64,000 nt of DNA from contig QZLH01000165.1 of the NCBI GenBank assembly GCA_003833135.1, positions 25,892-89,891 on the forward strand, given 5' to 3'. Under the pieces are notes generated by a model. It was given only the letters and a program-made list of their open reading frames with translations, was not told the origin of the DNA and searched no databases. Below, one piece after another: positions 23,631-35,855 of this stretch (the first letter of the stretch is position 1; the number at the start of each line of letters is the position of its first letter). A program made the position numbers and the translations under genes. The DNA is from Oehlia diaphana. Lineage: Eukaryota > Glomeromycota > Glomeromycetes > Glomerales > Glomeraceae.

Positions 23631-24630
23631 TGAAATTTATAGAAGCTATGTTTTACGATTATCGAATTTGTTAAGATTTTGAATTTTATAATAAATATTT
23701 TAAATGTTTGGATAAAAAAGATTTAATCTTAAAGAATGTTCAGTAAAAATTTTGACAAATTGATGAACTTATCTATCAGTGACCAAATTTCTGTCGGCCA
23801 TATGCTGTTTGTCAGATATATTAATTAGTTTTTTTCCTACTTTCTCTTTACTTTATTGAAGATAGTACCCAAAGATAAAAATTTATCAACGACTTAGAAG
23901 TATGAAAATATATATCTATACAACAAAGCATCACGTCCCGTGATGTAATCTAAAATAAATTATATAACAGATACAACAGATACGTTTATATAAGAATTTA
24001 CAGTATATTAAACTAGAAATCTAAGAATCTACACAGTGATGTGTACATACTTTTAAAACTACTATAATTTAAACTATAAATAACTAATAAATTTTGACAT
24101 TCTTATTCTATTTTGATGTCTTTTACACCTTACTAAAAATTTCTTCATGTTTGTTTGACTTTTCACCGTCACGTTACTTAGTTTTTATACACGCACAATA
24201 ATAGGTTTATTAAGTTATTCCCGAATAGGTGGCTTGTAACAAAAGTTTTAATTATAATCAAAGATAATTGGTTGAATAATTGTTCTTTGTTAGTTTGAGA
24301 ATCAATTTTAGTTGGATAAGTATTATGTGGCACATACTGTAACTTCAAAACAATAAAAAATTGTTATTGTTGTGTTATTGTTGTACAGTATGATCTGCCA
24401 ATTTTTCTGCGGAGAATAAATTGGACGATCTCAAAAAAAACTTTAAAAACTTTGGTAACAATAACTATTGACTGCGCCGATGCGCATTTGTGTAAATTAA
24501 GAATCGCTTTGTTTGTCGCATTTATTTTTCTTGCATTTATCATTTTTTTTTTTTTATATAAAATCATTATAAAACACAATTTTATCTTTCTAAACTCAAA
24601 ACTTTTCATATATATATTTTGTTGATAACA
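23631..24630. other. Intergenic, upstream of F-box gene
   Basis: AT-rich. The last 250 bp must contain the promoter of the plus-strand F-box gene. A minus-strand ORF at 24364-24609 lacks recognisable content. Confidence 0.4.
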
Positions 24631-26058
24631 ATGTCTAAACTCATACCTGATATATTTGCTTTAATAATTAAAGCGTTGGAGGATGATTATAATACATTAT
24701 TCAATTGTCTTTTAATGAATAAACTTTGGTGTGATTTAACTATACCAATATTATGGAGAAATTGTATAAATCGTAATTTAAAATCTGGACCTTATGAGAA
24801 GAATATTTCACTTGTTAAAATCCTTCTTACATTTTTATCTGAAGAATCAAAAAATATACTTATTAAGAATGAAATTAATTTATCTTTAATACAAACACAA
24901 AAACCATTATTCAATTATATAAGTTATTGTAAATCTATCGTTACATTTGATGTAACAGAAGTTATTAAAGACTATTTTGATCCACCACTTTCAAAATGTC
25001 AGGCAAAGATTTTGGAAGAAGTATTTTATGATATGATTTTTAATAAATGTTTTAAATTATATCGTCTTAACATTTCTCATAAATTATGTTACAAGAAATA
25101 TGATATAGTGAATTTTATAAAATTAAAAGGCAATCTATCCAATATTGTTGAATTAATTTGTGGGCAGCATATAGATGAAAGATTCTTTCATATCTTGGCG
25201 GAAATTTGTGTTAATATCAGAAAACTTGAATTAAAAGATAGTAATAAAAATAATAATCAAGGATTAATTAAATTAATTGAAGCTCAAAATAAATTAGAAT
25301 ATTTCACTTATAATGGAAATGAAGGACGAAACTGGGATAGTTTTTGTGAGGAGATAGGTCAAGCATTAATTAAACATAAGAACACGCTTAAACATATTCA
25401 TGGTAAAACTCGATTATGTATTCCTTTTACTATATTAGATTCTTTTGTAAATTTAGAAACTTTAATGTTAGGATATTTCACGAGAACTATGAATGGTCTA
25501 CATTCAATTAAATTACCAAAACTTCAAGGTCTTAGGGTTTGTCACCTTATAGAAGTAAAAGAATTAATCCAAAATACAAGCGGTTGTCTTAAAAGAATTA
25601 AAATTCATAATCAATTTGCTAATAATATTAAAGCAGAAGATATTATACAAATCATTATAGCAATATATCAATATTGTCCAAAACTTGAATACTTTTGTAT
25701 TCCTTTTGTTGATACAATCGATGATGCATTAGGAGATCTGTTAATTAATTGTAGCCAATTAAAACATATAAAAGTATATGATGGATCTCTTATTGATGAA
25801 TCATTAAATGGTGATGCAGTATTAAAAATTTTATTAAAATCAACTTCAAAAAATTTACAACGTATTGAAATAAAAGGTTCATGGAAATTCTCAGTTGAAG
25901 CAATAGAAAAATTTTTAAATAATCTGAAGGAAAGAAATTATTCACTTTATTTTGAATTTGATTTAAATCGTAATTATTTTAATAAAGAATTTTCAAATGT
26001 AATTCAAAGTTTTATTGATGATAATGTTCTTAAAAATAATCCACTTAATTATCTATAA
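24631..26058 (+). CDS. F-box/LRR-type protein
   Basis: A single exon of 475 residues. The ATG at 24631 (MSKLIPDIFALIIKALEDD) is chosen; an in-frame TTG slightly upstream is not a likely eukaryotic start. Residues 3-45 form an F-box-like segment: LIPDIFALIIKAL, then CLLMNKLWCDLTIPILWRN. That is the layout of the very large F-box family in this kind of fungus. The rest is a string of leucine-rich-repeat-like segments, such as NIRKLELKDSNKN, CPKLEYFCIPFVD and CSQLKHIKVYDGS. F-box proteins dock to Skp1 in SCF ubiquitin ligases and the LRR part usually picks the substrate; the substrate is unknown here. Degraded relatives lie at 18735-19760 and 46770-47330. Confidence 0.82.
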   Translation: MSKLIPDIFALIIKALEDDYNTLFNCLLMNKLWCDLTIPILWRNCINRNLKSGPYEKNISLVKILLTFLSEESKNILIKNEINLSLIQTQKPLFNYISYCKSIVTFDVTEVIKDYFDPPLSKCQAKILEEVFYDMIFNKCFKLYRLNISHKLCYKKYDIVNFIKLKGNLSNIVELICGQHIDERFFHILAEICVNIRKLELKDSNKNNNQGLIKLIEAQNKLEYFTYNGNEGRNWDSFCEEIGQALIKHKNTLKHIHGKTRLCIPFTILDSFVNLETLMLGYFTRTMNGLHSIKLPKLQGLRVCHLIEVKELIQNTSGCLKRIKIHNQFANNIKAEDIIQIIIAIYQYCPKLEYFCIPFVDTIDDALGDLLINCSQLKHIKVYDGSLIDESLNGDAVLKILLKSTSKNLQRIEIKGSWKFSVEAIEKFLNNLKERNYSLYFEFDLNRNYFNKEFSNVIQSFIDDNVLKNNPLNYL

Positions 26059-27190
26059 ATTTTTCTTTTTTTTCGAGATCGTTAGTGTCCATCCAATAAC
26101 ATTGTTTTTTTCCTTATTACTTTATTTAATTTAATATTTTACTTGTAGTATATTAATGTATACAGTATATCATGTAACGACTTCACATGATACTTTTGTA
26201 TATTAATAAACATTTATTTTATTTTTTGGTAAATTTTATTTATTTATATAAGTTATAAATATTATAATTATTAAAGAGAAAGTCGTCACAAATATATAAC
26301 TTTACTTATATCACTAAATTAATTTTGTTAGGAAAAATAAATAAAATGTTTTTCGTAAAATTTGGATGCAATGACTTACTAAATTATAGTAATATCCGTC
26401 ATCTGGTTTAGCTATAATGGCTGATCTCTTTTCTCCCTTTCTTGCAATTCTTAATTTGAAGCCACTTTCGGTGGCATCTTCATTTTAAGAATTAGGCTTC
26501 ATTCAGAAATTTCGGCTGTTTTGGTTTCTTTAGCTGTTCTTTTAGCTATCAAGCTCGAAATTTTATCATTTATTTATAGCATATCGCGTTGATCAAAAAC
26601 CATAATTCTGGCCAAATAAGTAAAGTTAAAGAAGTCACGTGCAGCCTTTTTTTAGTAGCGATCATTTCGTAAATTATATCGAACTGTATTTCTAAGTAAT
26701 CATTAACTGTTTGCTCCAATCAATATTATGATGCAAACAAAATCCTTTATAAATCATAGATGGCCGCTTTGTGAAATTAATTGGAAAATTATTGATAAAT
26801 CAGTTTTTTTCTTAAAAAAAAAAAAAAGACTATTAGTAAAATTTATAGTTTTTTTTTCTGTATTTTAAATAATAAATGAAATTAATAAACAACAAAACCA
26901 AAATTTGTACCCGGGGTGATTTAACCTTATGAAAATTTATTAATTATAAATCACCTGGTCATTACTATCGTAACGTTTCACATATTATTTGTTTGTTTAT
27001 CAGACATCATCAGGTCTCCTACACTTCTTTCGCTTTAACGTTTCGAACTTTGACCTTTTAATGTAGTATGTTTTTTTAGCTTTATTTATTTGTTTATCTC
27101 TCACTAATTAATCATTTTTCTTCTTTTTTTTTGTAGGTTCTTTGGCGTCTTAATAAACGGTAAGTTACAGGTTTTTCAGAATTTTGGATA
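26059..27190. other. Intergenic, no gene seen
   Basis: AT-rich 3' flank of the F-box gene, then sequence with GGTGATTTAACC near 26915. A motif near 27136-27170 resembles a splice acceptor and then a donor (TTGTAGGTTC, GGTAAGTTACAG), but no coding exon fits it. Confidence 0.4.
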
Positions 27191-27720
27191 TCTATTTTCT
27201 TTACAACAACTAAACCAGTCCTTTTTCTTTCTTTTTTGGTTGGGTTACTTCTTGGGTTTCTTCTTGGGTCTCCTGGATTTCTTCTCAGGTTTATGCTTGT
27301 ATTTCTTTTTGGTTTCTTTTGGTTTTTCGTGAGTTCCGGTGGGTCTCTTTTCTTTTCAGATGGTTTTATTATTGGGTGGGTTTTCTCAATTTTGTTTTTA
27401 TACTTGTAATATTGTTTGGTCTCTTTATTATTGGACTTTGGTTCATTTCAATATTCTTTTGTTTTGTTTCAACATATATTTTTATCATTGATTTCATTTG
27501 ATTTCATCAATTTTTTATCTTTTTAAATTTGATTTCTTTTTCAATTGCTTCATTATCACGTTTGTTTTCAATATTTATATTCTTCATCTATTTCTTTATT
27601 TTCACTTATTTTCATTCCATTTTCTTATTTTTGTCCTTCATCATTTCCCTTCACCCTTTATTTTTTCTCTTTATTTTATTTCTTTTTTTAGTCACTTGTT
27701 TCCTACCAATCCTACAATAA
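27191..27720. other. Strand-asymmetric T-rich tract
   Basis: Over 500 bp the plus strand is dominated by T, first with G (TTGGGTTTCTTCTTGGG) and then with C (TTCATCATTTCCCTTCACCC). Overlapping ORFs here encode only F/L/I/S-rich peptides and are not credible genes. It could be a pyrimidine-rich untranslated or LINE-derived segment. Confidence 0.5.
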
Positions 27721-28990
27721 ATAATGATTTTTTATTAACATTATAAATGTATAAATACTTTAGCTTTAGTTTAACTTACAAATAAAATTTATTATTTTTT
27801 TTTTTATATTTACGAAAAATAATCAATTTTGAAATATTAAAATATTAAATTTATAAAATTATTTTTTATAAGGGGGATTTAACCTACAGTAAGTATATAA
27901 CCCGGGGGTTAAGTTAGCAAAACTCAATAAAATATTAGCTTGGGGCTGACATAAAGTGTTCTGTTGTCCGGTGGGTTGATAGATTGTTTCTGCCAAATGC
28001 ACAATGATCTCTATAAACCATATTTCGTCAGTTTTCGTCATGTGGTCAATAAATAAGTCATTCTCTTTTTTCGATGCTATTGCTTCAGTTTCTGAACTTT
28101 GACAACGGTTATGTTTCCTAATTATCAACTCGATCTCGGCAGCATAGCTAACTAGCACTACCTGGACTCATGACCTGATAATAGAAACTAACACGTTCAT
28201 ATATAAGTAATAAGTCGCCTATTTTTTAAAAATGAAGTCAAAGTCATCTCCTAAGTCCGAATTGGCTACAACGAATGAGCCAGCTCGAATGGCTTGTAAA
28301 CAAATTTATTCAATAACCAATCAACATTTGCTTTTTATTTAATCAACTTCACATGTTCTACCTATATTAATATAGTTAGAGAATTCTATTTCTAGTGAGC
28401 CAAGCGGGAACTATGATGAGTCATTTTACAGCTAGGAACAAATAAACGCGTATAATTGGATAAATAGTTCAAACGTGAAAAATTTGAATCCTTATAAAAA
28501 ATGCTTGTCTGATAAATATTTGGAATGGGATCAAGTTTTGGACACTCGCACGCTATTATACAATATTTGTTACAATTTAATACAAGATGCAGAGATTGAG
28601 AATTTTTAACCACATAAAAAAAACATGATGAATGTCCAATAAATGTCAAGTAAACATTCAGAGCAGGGTCAATTTTCTAAACAAAAAACTGAATAGTGTT
28701 TGGACAATATTTTTTATAGGACATACTTTATAAAATCTATGCAAGAATTATAATTAACTACTAATCAAATTATTTAATCTAAATTTATATTTACAACCAT
28801 TACTTTAGAAAGATGCTTAATTGATTTACAAGTGAATTTACTAAATAATTGTAATATCTATATAAAAAGAGTAGAAATAAGAATGAAATACTCAACCTTA
28901 ATATCTAGTTTCCACTTAAAAACATTTAAACCAGTTAAACCTTTTATTGGATTTCTTAGTCTATATATAAAATTAGGTGATTAGTATAAG
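27721..28990. other. Intergenic between T-rich tract and kinase-Sel1 gene 2
   Basis: No convincing gene. A 99-residue minus frame (27859-28158) and an 85-residue minus frame (28392-28649) are less biased than noise but match nothing I recognise and lack splice context. They are not called as genes. Confidence 0.4.
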
Positions 28991-31900
28991 CTAATAATAA
29001 AATAAAATGACTAATTTGCTAAGCCTTACCTTTAATTTTGGATTTAAGGAATTATTTGTAGTGATTTTGTATCCATTATTTAATGCCTTATGATACCAAT
29101 ATAAAGCCATTTTTAAGTCTTTTACTGTACCAATACCATCTTTATAAAAAATTCCAAGTTTGTATTGTGCGTAACAATATTCTTGTTCAGCTGATCTTTT
29201 GTACCATTCAAATGCTTTAATTTCATCTTTTCCAATCCCAACTCCAAATTGATAACATCTACCTAAATTATATTGTGCAATTTTATATCCATTTACTGCT
29301 GCTTTATGATACCAATTAAAAGCCATTTCTAAGTCTTTTACTGTACCAATACCATTTTCACAAAAATACCCTAGATTATTCTGTGCATCACCATCATCTT
29401 GTTCAGCTGATTTTTTATACCATTCAAATGCTTTAACTTCGTCTTTTCCAACTCCGTCTTCATATTGATAACATAAACCTAAGTTAAATTGGGCAATTTT
29501 ATCACCATTGTTTGCTGCTTTATTATACCAGTAAAAGGCCATTTGTGAGTCTTTTACTGTGCCAATACCATTCTTATAAAAAGATCCCAGATGACATTGT
29601 GCATCGTTATGTCCTTGTTCAGCAGATCTTTTATACCATTCAAATGCTTCAATTTCATTCTTTTCAATACCTTTTCCGTATTCATAACATTTACCTAAAT
29701 TATATTGTGCAATTTCATTGCCACTTTTTGCGGCTTCTTGATACCAATAAATCGTTTTTTTTAAATTTATTCCTGTACCAATACCATTTTCATAAAAAAA
29801 TCCAAGCTTATATTGTGCATTACTGTATCCTTGTTTAGCTGATTTCTTATACCAATTAATTGCTTCCATTTCATTTTTCTCAACACCATTCCCACATTCA
29901 TATAAAAATCCTAGATAATCTTGTGCTATATTGTATTCTTTCTCAGCTGATTTTTTAATTAATTTAAATGCTTTATTTTTTTTTATCCCATTTTCATTAT
30001 AATAGCATTTACCCAAGTTATATTGTGCAATTTCATCTCCATGTTTTACTGCTTTTTTATACCAATAAATTGCCTTTTCTAAATCTTTATTTGTACCTAT
30101 GCCATTTTCATAACAAATCCCTAACTTATTCTGCGCATAAATACATTCTTGTTCAGCTGATTTTTTATACCATATGAATGCTTTAACTTCATCTTTGTTA
30201 ACTCCATATCCATGCTCATAAAATAATCCTAAATTATATTGTGCTACTTTATTATTATTATTTGCTGCTTTTAGATACCAGTAAATTGCTTTTATAAAAT
30301 TTTTTTCAGTACCAATACCATTTTCATAAAAAATTCCAAGTTCATTTTGTGCTTCATTACAATTCTGTTCAGCCGATCTTTTATACCATTTAAATGCTAG
30401 AACTTCATCTGCAAGTTCATGTCGGTAGAGTTTGCCTAATTTACATTGTGCAAATTTATTATCTTCTATTGCCGCCTTTTGATACCAATAAAAAGCCATA
30501 TCTAAATCTTTTTCTGTACCAATACCATTTTCATAAAAACATCCAATTATATATTGTGCATCAGTATACCCCTGTCTGGCTGATCTTTCATACCAACCAA
30601 ATGCTTTAATTTCGTTCTTTTGAATACCCTTTCCATATTCATAACATCTACCTAAATTGCATTGTGCTGCTTTATTTTTATTATTTGCTGCTTTTAGATA
30701 CCAATAAGTTGCTTTTTCTAAATCCTTTTCTATACCAATACCATTTTCATAAAAAATTCCAAGTTCATTTTGTGCTTCACTACAATCCTGTTCAGCTGAT
30801 TTTTTATACCATTCAAACGCTTTAGCCTCATCTGCTATTTCATATTGGTAAAATTTGCCTAATTTACATTGTGCAAATTTATTACCACTTATTGCTGCTT
30901 TTTGATACCAATCAACAGCCATTCTCATGTCTTCTTCTGTACCAATGCCATTTTCATAACAAATTCCAATTATATATTGTGCATCATTATATCCCTGTAT
31001 AGCTGATCTTTTATACCAATCAAATGCTTTAGTTTCATTCTTTTGAATACCTTTTCCGAATTCATAACATCTACCTAAATTGCACTGTGCTGCTTTATTT
31101 CTATTATCTGCTGCTTTTAGATACCAGTGAATTGCTTTTTCTAAATCTTTTTCTGTACCAATACCATTTTCATAAAAAATTCCAAGTTTATTTTGTGCAT
31201 TACTATATTCTTGTTTAGCCGATCTTTTATACCATTCAAAAGCTTTAACTTCATCTTTTATTATTCCATCTCCATATTGATAACGTTTACCTAAATTATA
31301 TTGTGCAACTTTATTCTCTTTTATTGCGGCTTTTTGATACCAATAAAGAGCAAGTTCTGAATCTTTTATTGTACCTATACCATTATCATAAAAATAACCC
31401 AACCTATTCTGCGCGTCATCGTCACCTTGCTCAGCTGATTTTTTATACCATTCAAATGCTTGAACTTCATCTTTTTCAACACCATTTCCATCTTCATAAC
31501 ATCCACCTAAATTATATTGTGCAATTTTATTTCCATTTTCTGCTGCCTTATTATACCAATAAATTGCTTTTTTCAGGTCTATTTTTGTATTTATACCATT
31601 CTCGTAACAATATCCAAGGTGACATTGCGCATTATAATCTTGTTCAGCCGATCTTTTATGCCATTCAAATGCTTCAACTTCGCCTTTTCCACTTCCATCT
31701 CCATGTTGATAACATTTACCTAAATTATATTGTGCATTTTTATCCCCATTTTCTGCCATCATTTGAAGCCAATAAACTGTTGGTATGTTGCCACTTCTTG
31801 AAATCATTGAAATATCGTTTATTTCTGTATGTTTTATATTTTTTTCTAATGCTAGGTATTGTTCTATTCCTTCACTAATTGAATTAAGGGTTGAAACAAG

Positions 31901-34332
31901 AGATTGTGCATCTGGACGTTCATCTGGCTCCTGTTTCCAACATTCTAATTAAATAATAAGTGTTACTAAGAAAATTTCGAAAAAAAATTTAGTATATTTG
32001 CGTATACTTACTAATATATAGATTGCTATACTCAATGGGTGTACCATCAATAATTTCTTCTCTTTTCCCTGCATATATTGCTAAGGTCATATCTATGCCA
32101 TATTCTATATTTTTAAATGGTTGATGACCACTTGATATTTGCCACATAATGACCCCAACACTATATATATCAGATTTTTTATTTAATCGATATTTGTTAT
32201 AATTAAACCTCTTTGGATCCACGTAGGGTATTACACCGAGTATTTTTGATGAATTACTTGATGCCTCAGCAATTTTTCTTGATAAACCAAAGTCCGCCAA
32301 TTTAATATTCTTATTATGCACGAGTATGTTGTTTGCATGCTAATACATTGACAATAAAAAAAAAGAATGTCGATTAATTTAAATTATAAAATATCAAAAT
32401 GATGATTTAATATACAATTAGGTCTATACCAGATCACGATGTATAATATCATGTTCATGCAAACACGATACAGCGGATGCCAACTGTAATGCCAAGCAAA
32501 ATTTATCTTTCCATTCAAGTTCATTAAAATGTTCATGTAAGTACGTATTTAATGTACCACTATTAGCATACTCCAAAACTAATGTATAATTGTTCATTTG
32601 ATCTAATATTTCTGCTGGATTAAATTATTAAAGCGTTAAAGGACATACTTATTTTAGAAAAAAGATGGATTTATTGATTCTTACGATTTTCGTTCTTTGT
32701 GATTCCACAACATTTTATTATGTTATCGTGAATATGAACTCTCCGATGTAATTTTAACTGCAATAAGTATGAAATAAATTAACATATAAAATAGTGGTAA
32801 TAATAAGGCCATTCCAATTTAATCTTTAGTTTAACGTCCTCCCCCCCCCCCCTATTTTTGAAAAATTCAAGGGTGATTTAAACATATATGTTTGATATGT
32901 TTAAATATGCTTAAAACACCCCCTCCTTTACTAAAATTTAATAGTAACGAGAATTTCCGATTTTACCGAAAATTTCCGAAATTTTTAATATGTTTAATTT
33001 TCATGATTNNNNNNNNNNNNNNNNNNNNNNNNNNNNNNNNNNNNNNNNNNNNNNNNNNNNNNNNNNNNNNNNNNNNNNNNNNNNNNNNNNNNNNNNNNNN
33101 NNNNNNNNNNNNNNNNNNNNNNNNNNNNNNNNNNNNNNNNNNNNNNNNNNNNNNNNNNNNNNNNNNNNNNNNNNNNNNNNNNNNNNNNNNNNNNNNNNNN
33201 NNNNNNNNNNNNNNNNNNNNNNNNNNNNNNNNNNNNNNNNNNNNNNNNNNNNNNNNNNNNNNNNNNNNNNNNNNNNNNNNNNNNNNNNNNNNNNNNNNNN
33301 NNNNNNNNNNNNNNNNNNNNNNNNNNNNNNNNNNNNNNNNNNNNNNNNNNNNNNNNNNNNNNNNNNNNNNNNNNNNNNNNNNNNNNNNNNNNNNNNNNNN
33401 NNNNNNNNNNNNNNNNNNNNNNNNNNNNNNNNNNNNNNNNNNNNNNNNNNNNNNNNNNNNNNNNNNNNNNNNNNNNNNNNNNNNNNNNNNNNNNNNNNNN
33501 NNNNNNNNNNNNNNNNNNNNNNNNNNNNNNNNNNNNNNNNNNNNNNNNNNNNNNNNNNNNNNNNNNNNNNNNNNNNNNNNNNNNNNNNNNNNNNCCCCCC
33601 CCCCCCCCCCTTTAAAATTTTTGGCCGGAAAGGACGTTAAACTAATTATTAATTTGGAACGGCCTAACCGATCATAAAATTATTGCGAGTATAATAATCA
33701 TGTGATATAATAAGTCAACATAGTAAGCATACTATGAATAATGCGAATATTTTCTGAGAAACGCTACGAGAACAACTTTGAATTAGGGATTGGAATTGAT
33801 TTTCATTACTTGAATTCTTGTGTAACATTTCAGGATCACGTGACATCACACTCATTAATTCTGGCCGGCATTAAAAGATTCAGCCCAAATTATCGGACAA
33901 TCGATTATAAGATTAATTATTCGATTCCAATCCCAATTAAAATTATTTATTAAATATTTGAATCGTTGATCTGCATAATAGAAAAATTTATTTTCTAAAT
34001 TCATTAAAATAGTATTAAGTTGCGGTCTCTTAGATCGTAATTAATTAGAAAGCTAATAATTTTATGACCGGCGACGATAAATTTCAGTAATATAAATTTC
34101 ATACCTCATTAACGACTTCTTTAAGTGTTGATTTTTCATTATTAAAAGATTTCAGAACAAATATAGTATTTTTCCAGTTAGCACGACAAACATATCCAAA
34201 TCCACCTATTGCGATTTGTTGTATATTTTTAAATTCTGAATATTCATAATAATCTAAATATCCATTAGTAATTGAGTCTTCTAACTCAATGACGTACTTA
34301 TTAGAATTGTTAGTACCAACAACATTTGACAT
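28991..34332 (-). CDS. Protein kinase fused to about 25 Sel1 repeats, five exons; intron 1 contains a gap
   Basis: Exons are 34332-34105, 32757-32685, 32602-32430, 32339-32012 and 31944-28991. Phases agree and give 1,251 residues. Kinase part: glycine loop IGGFGYV (42-48), FVLK lysine at 61, HRDLHANN from 155, DFG at 174-176, PYVDPKRF in place of [18 protein letters not shown] and [10 protein letters not shown]. Sel1 repeats fill about residues 325-1235; 25 AQ..LG starts can be counted. Repeats 6-9 and 10-13 are near copies, a 423-bp tandem duplication. Exon layout matches the gene at 13650-16704, including a 73-nt exon 2. Intron 1 is 1,347 bp against 91 bp in the paralog, because of inserted inverted-repeat elements. 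The N run lies inside it and breaks no coding sequence. A GTAAGG donor-like site near the C-terminus leaves open a further 3' exon. Likely an active kinase with a scaffold tail. Confidence 0.85.
32807..33664. mobile_element. TIR element inside kinase intron, interior unsequenced
   Basis: The left end GGCCATTCCAATTTAATCTT continues TAGTTTAACGTCCT, then a run of 12 C. The reverse complement of the right end is GGCCGTTCCAAATTAATAAT, then TAGTTTAACGTCC; the right arm is preceded by a run of 16 C. TAA borders both sides outside GGCC. The TIR is about 35 bp, and the 586-base N run (33009-33594) is almost all of the interior. The GGCC tips and TA-rich borders resemble the MITE at 17655-17938. Confidence 0.75.
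33009..33594. other. Assembly gap (586 N)
   Basis: A run of N, bounded on the right directly by a C homopolymer. Another C homopolymer lies about 155 bp to the left. Its length may be an estimate. Apparent ORFs across it are artefacts. Confidence 0.99.
33781..33938. repeat. MITE with AATTAGGGATTGGAATTGAT ends, about 158 bp
   Basis: The left end AATTAGGGATTGGAATTGAT is mirrored at the right by ATTCGATTCCAATCCCAATT. The interior contains GATCACGTGACATCACA and AATTCTGGCCGGCATT, words shared with other elements in this window (13345, 35890, 36000). It sits in intron 1 of the second kinase-Sel1 gene. Confidence 0.7.
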
Positions 34333-34647
34333 TTTAATTTTTTAAATTTTTTTATGTTTTTTTTAAAAAAATACTTCGTTAGAATTTAGATTTTTGGAAA
34401 AGAAAACAAAGTTCAATATTATGTCGATCACATTCTTAAATGTTTGAGATTGTGGCGCATGGCTCATTGATGCATTTATAATTTATTCATTGATTCAATG
34501 AATTTTATAAATTTTATAGAAATCATAAACAGAACTAAATAATTACTGTGCTACTAGCGAAAGATTAAATAAAAAACAACGAAATAAATGAAATGTGCGA
34601 AAAAGATTGGCTATTTTATACTGAGTCCAAAAAATCCTTTACTTAAT

Positions 34648-34833
34648 CCCTATAAAAAATTTTATCCGTTATTTCTGTAAATACTCCGTAAAAATGAGCC
34701 TTTCACGGATCCATTCACGGAAAATGTAAATAAATCGATATATTCAGTTATATAAGGTTATTAATTCCGAAATTATGAGCCTTTTACGGAAAAAAAATGG
34801 AATATAAAAAATGGATCAACTTTTTTTACAGGG
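34648..34833 (+). mobile_element. MITE family 2, copy A (full length)
   Basis: It begins CCCTATAAAAAATTTTATCC, passes through CGTAAAAATGAGCCTTTCAC, GGATCCATTCACGG and ATGAGCCTTTTACGG, and ends ACTTTTTTTACAGGG. The ends form a short imperfect inverted repeat (CCCTATAAAAAA against CCCTGTAAAAAA). It starts 316 bp upstream of the start codon of the minus-strand kinase-Sel1 gene 2. Confidence 0.85.
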
Positions 34834-34877
34834 TTTAAGTCATACTATGATAAGTAAGCTTTCTATTAACGTTCATA

Positions 34878-35040
34878 CCCTTTAAAAAAAAATCTTTTTT
34901 CCGCAAAAAGATCATATTTCCGGAATTAATAACCTTATATCGCGGAATTTATCGAATTATTTGCATTTTCGTGAATGGATCCGTGAAAGGCTCATTTTTA
35001 CGGAGTTTTTACAGAAATAACGGATAAAATTTTTTTACTT
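34878..35040 (-). mobile_element. MITE family 2, copy B (inverted, slightly truncated)
   Basis: It carries the same ordered blocks as copy A but in reverse complement: CCCTTTAAAAAAAAATC, TTTCCGGAATTAATAACC, GAATGGATCCGTGAAAGG and AACGGATAAAATTTTTTT. It is separated from copy A by 44 bp, so A and B form a large inverted pair. The terminal CCCT equivalent at the right is missing. Confidence 0.85.
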
Positions 35041-35855
35041 TTTGGAAATGATCGACAAAATGATCGGCACATGCGCCGACAATTTTTCGCAAAAATTTTT
35101 CTTTTCAAAAAACAACCTTAATAAACTTATACTCACACCTTTGTACATACATAGGTGTATTTTTTTCCGCTCTTTAGGTTTACTTTGAGCAACAAAAGGG
35201 GGGTTTTTGCTGTAAAATTTGAGTAAAAATGCGCCACATACTTACTTTAAGTAGTATAATCGGGATGAGATTTTGCCATTTTGGGTGATGATGTCACTAA
35301 TGCGCTTTGTTGCACTAAATTTGTCTTTCATTTTCCCTACTAGTCATTGTCACTATCAAAATGTAAGAAAACAATCACTTATTAATAGAATTAAAAATGA
35401 TTATAATTTTATAATTTAATAATTTCTTTGTTAGTAATCATTTATATAAAAAGATAAATATAGAAATAATATAATAAAGTTCTATGCTTTCACTTAATAG
35501 TTATCGCTCGTGTGACAGAATTTTCCAAATTCTTAGTCATTGTAACGAATAAATGCGTCTGATTATTCAATTTCCTTTTTCTAATTTGGGCATTATCTGA
35601 TAAACTTCGGAGTTTTAAAAACGATTGTTATTGTATTAGTAAATACATCGATACACAAATTGAGAAACATAAACTATCATAATACTTACACGAAACTGTA
35701 TAATATTCATTTCTATGCTTTTAATATTGTCAATTAATTTGGATACGGCGGCTTACAGGGCTTACAGAAATTCACCCTAGTTGCAAATAACTTTAATCTA
35801 GTCCGAAGTCCGAACTAACTTTGGACATTTTTACACATATAATCAGTGTTCGTTG
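35041..35855. other. Intergenic, no gene seen
   Basis: AT-rich. No supported feature. Confidence 0.4.

Noticed and set aside
27319..27746. Overlapping F/I/L-rich plus ORFs that look like membrane proteins
   Set aside because: They arise from T-rich strand-biased DNA; three overlapping frames are equally open, which real genes do not show.
27859..28649. Two minus ORFs of 99 and 85 residues
   Set aside because: Balanced composition but no recognisable motif, no credible start context and no splice partners.
29512..31878. Plus-strand ORFs up to 191 residues opposite the second Sel1 array
   Set aside because: Antisense shadows of the repeats.
32892..33677. Long plus-strand ORFs of 216-261 residues
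   Set aside because: They consist almost entirely of the N run; translation through N is meaningless.
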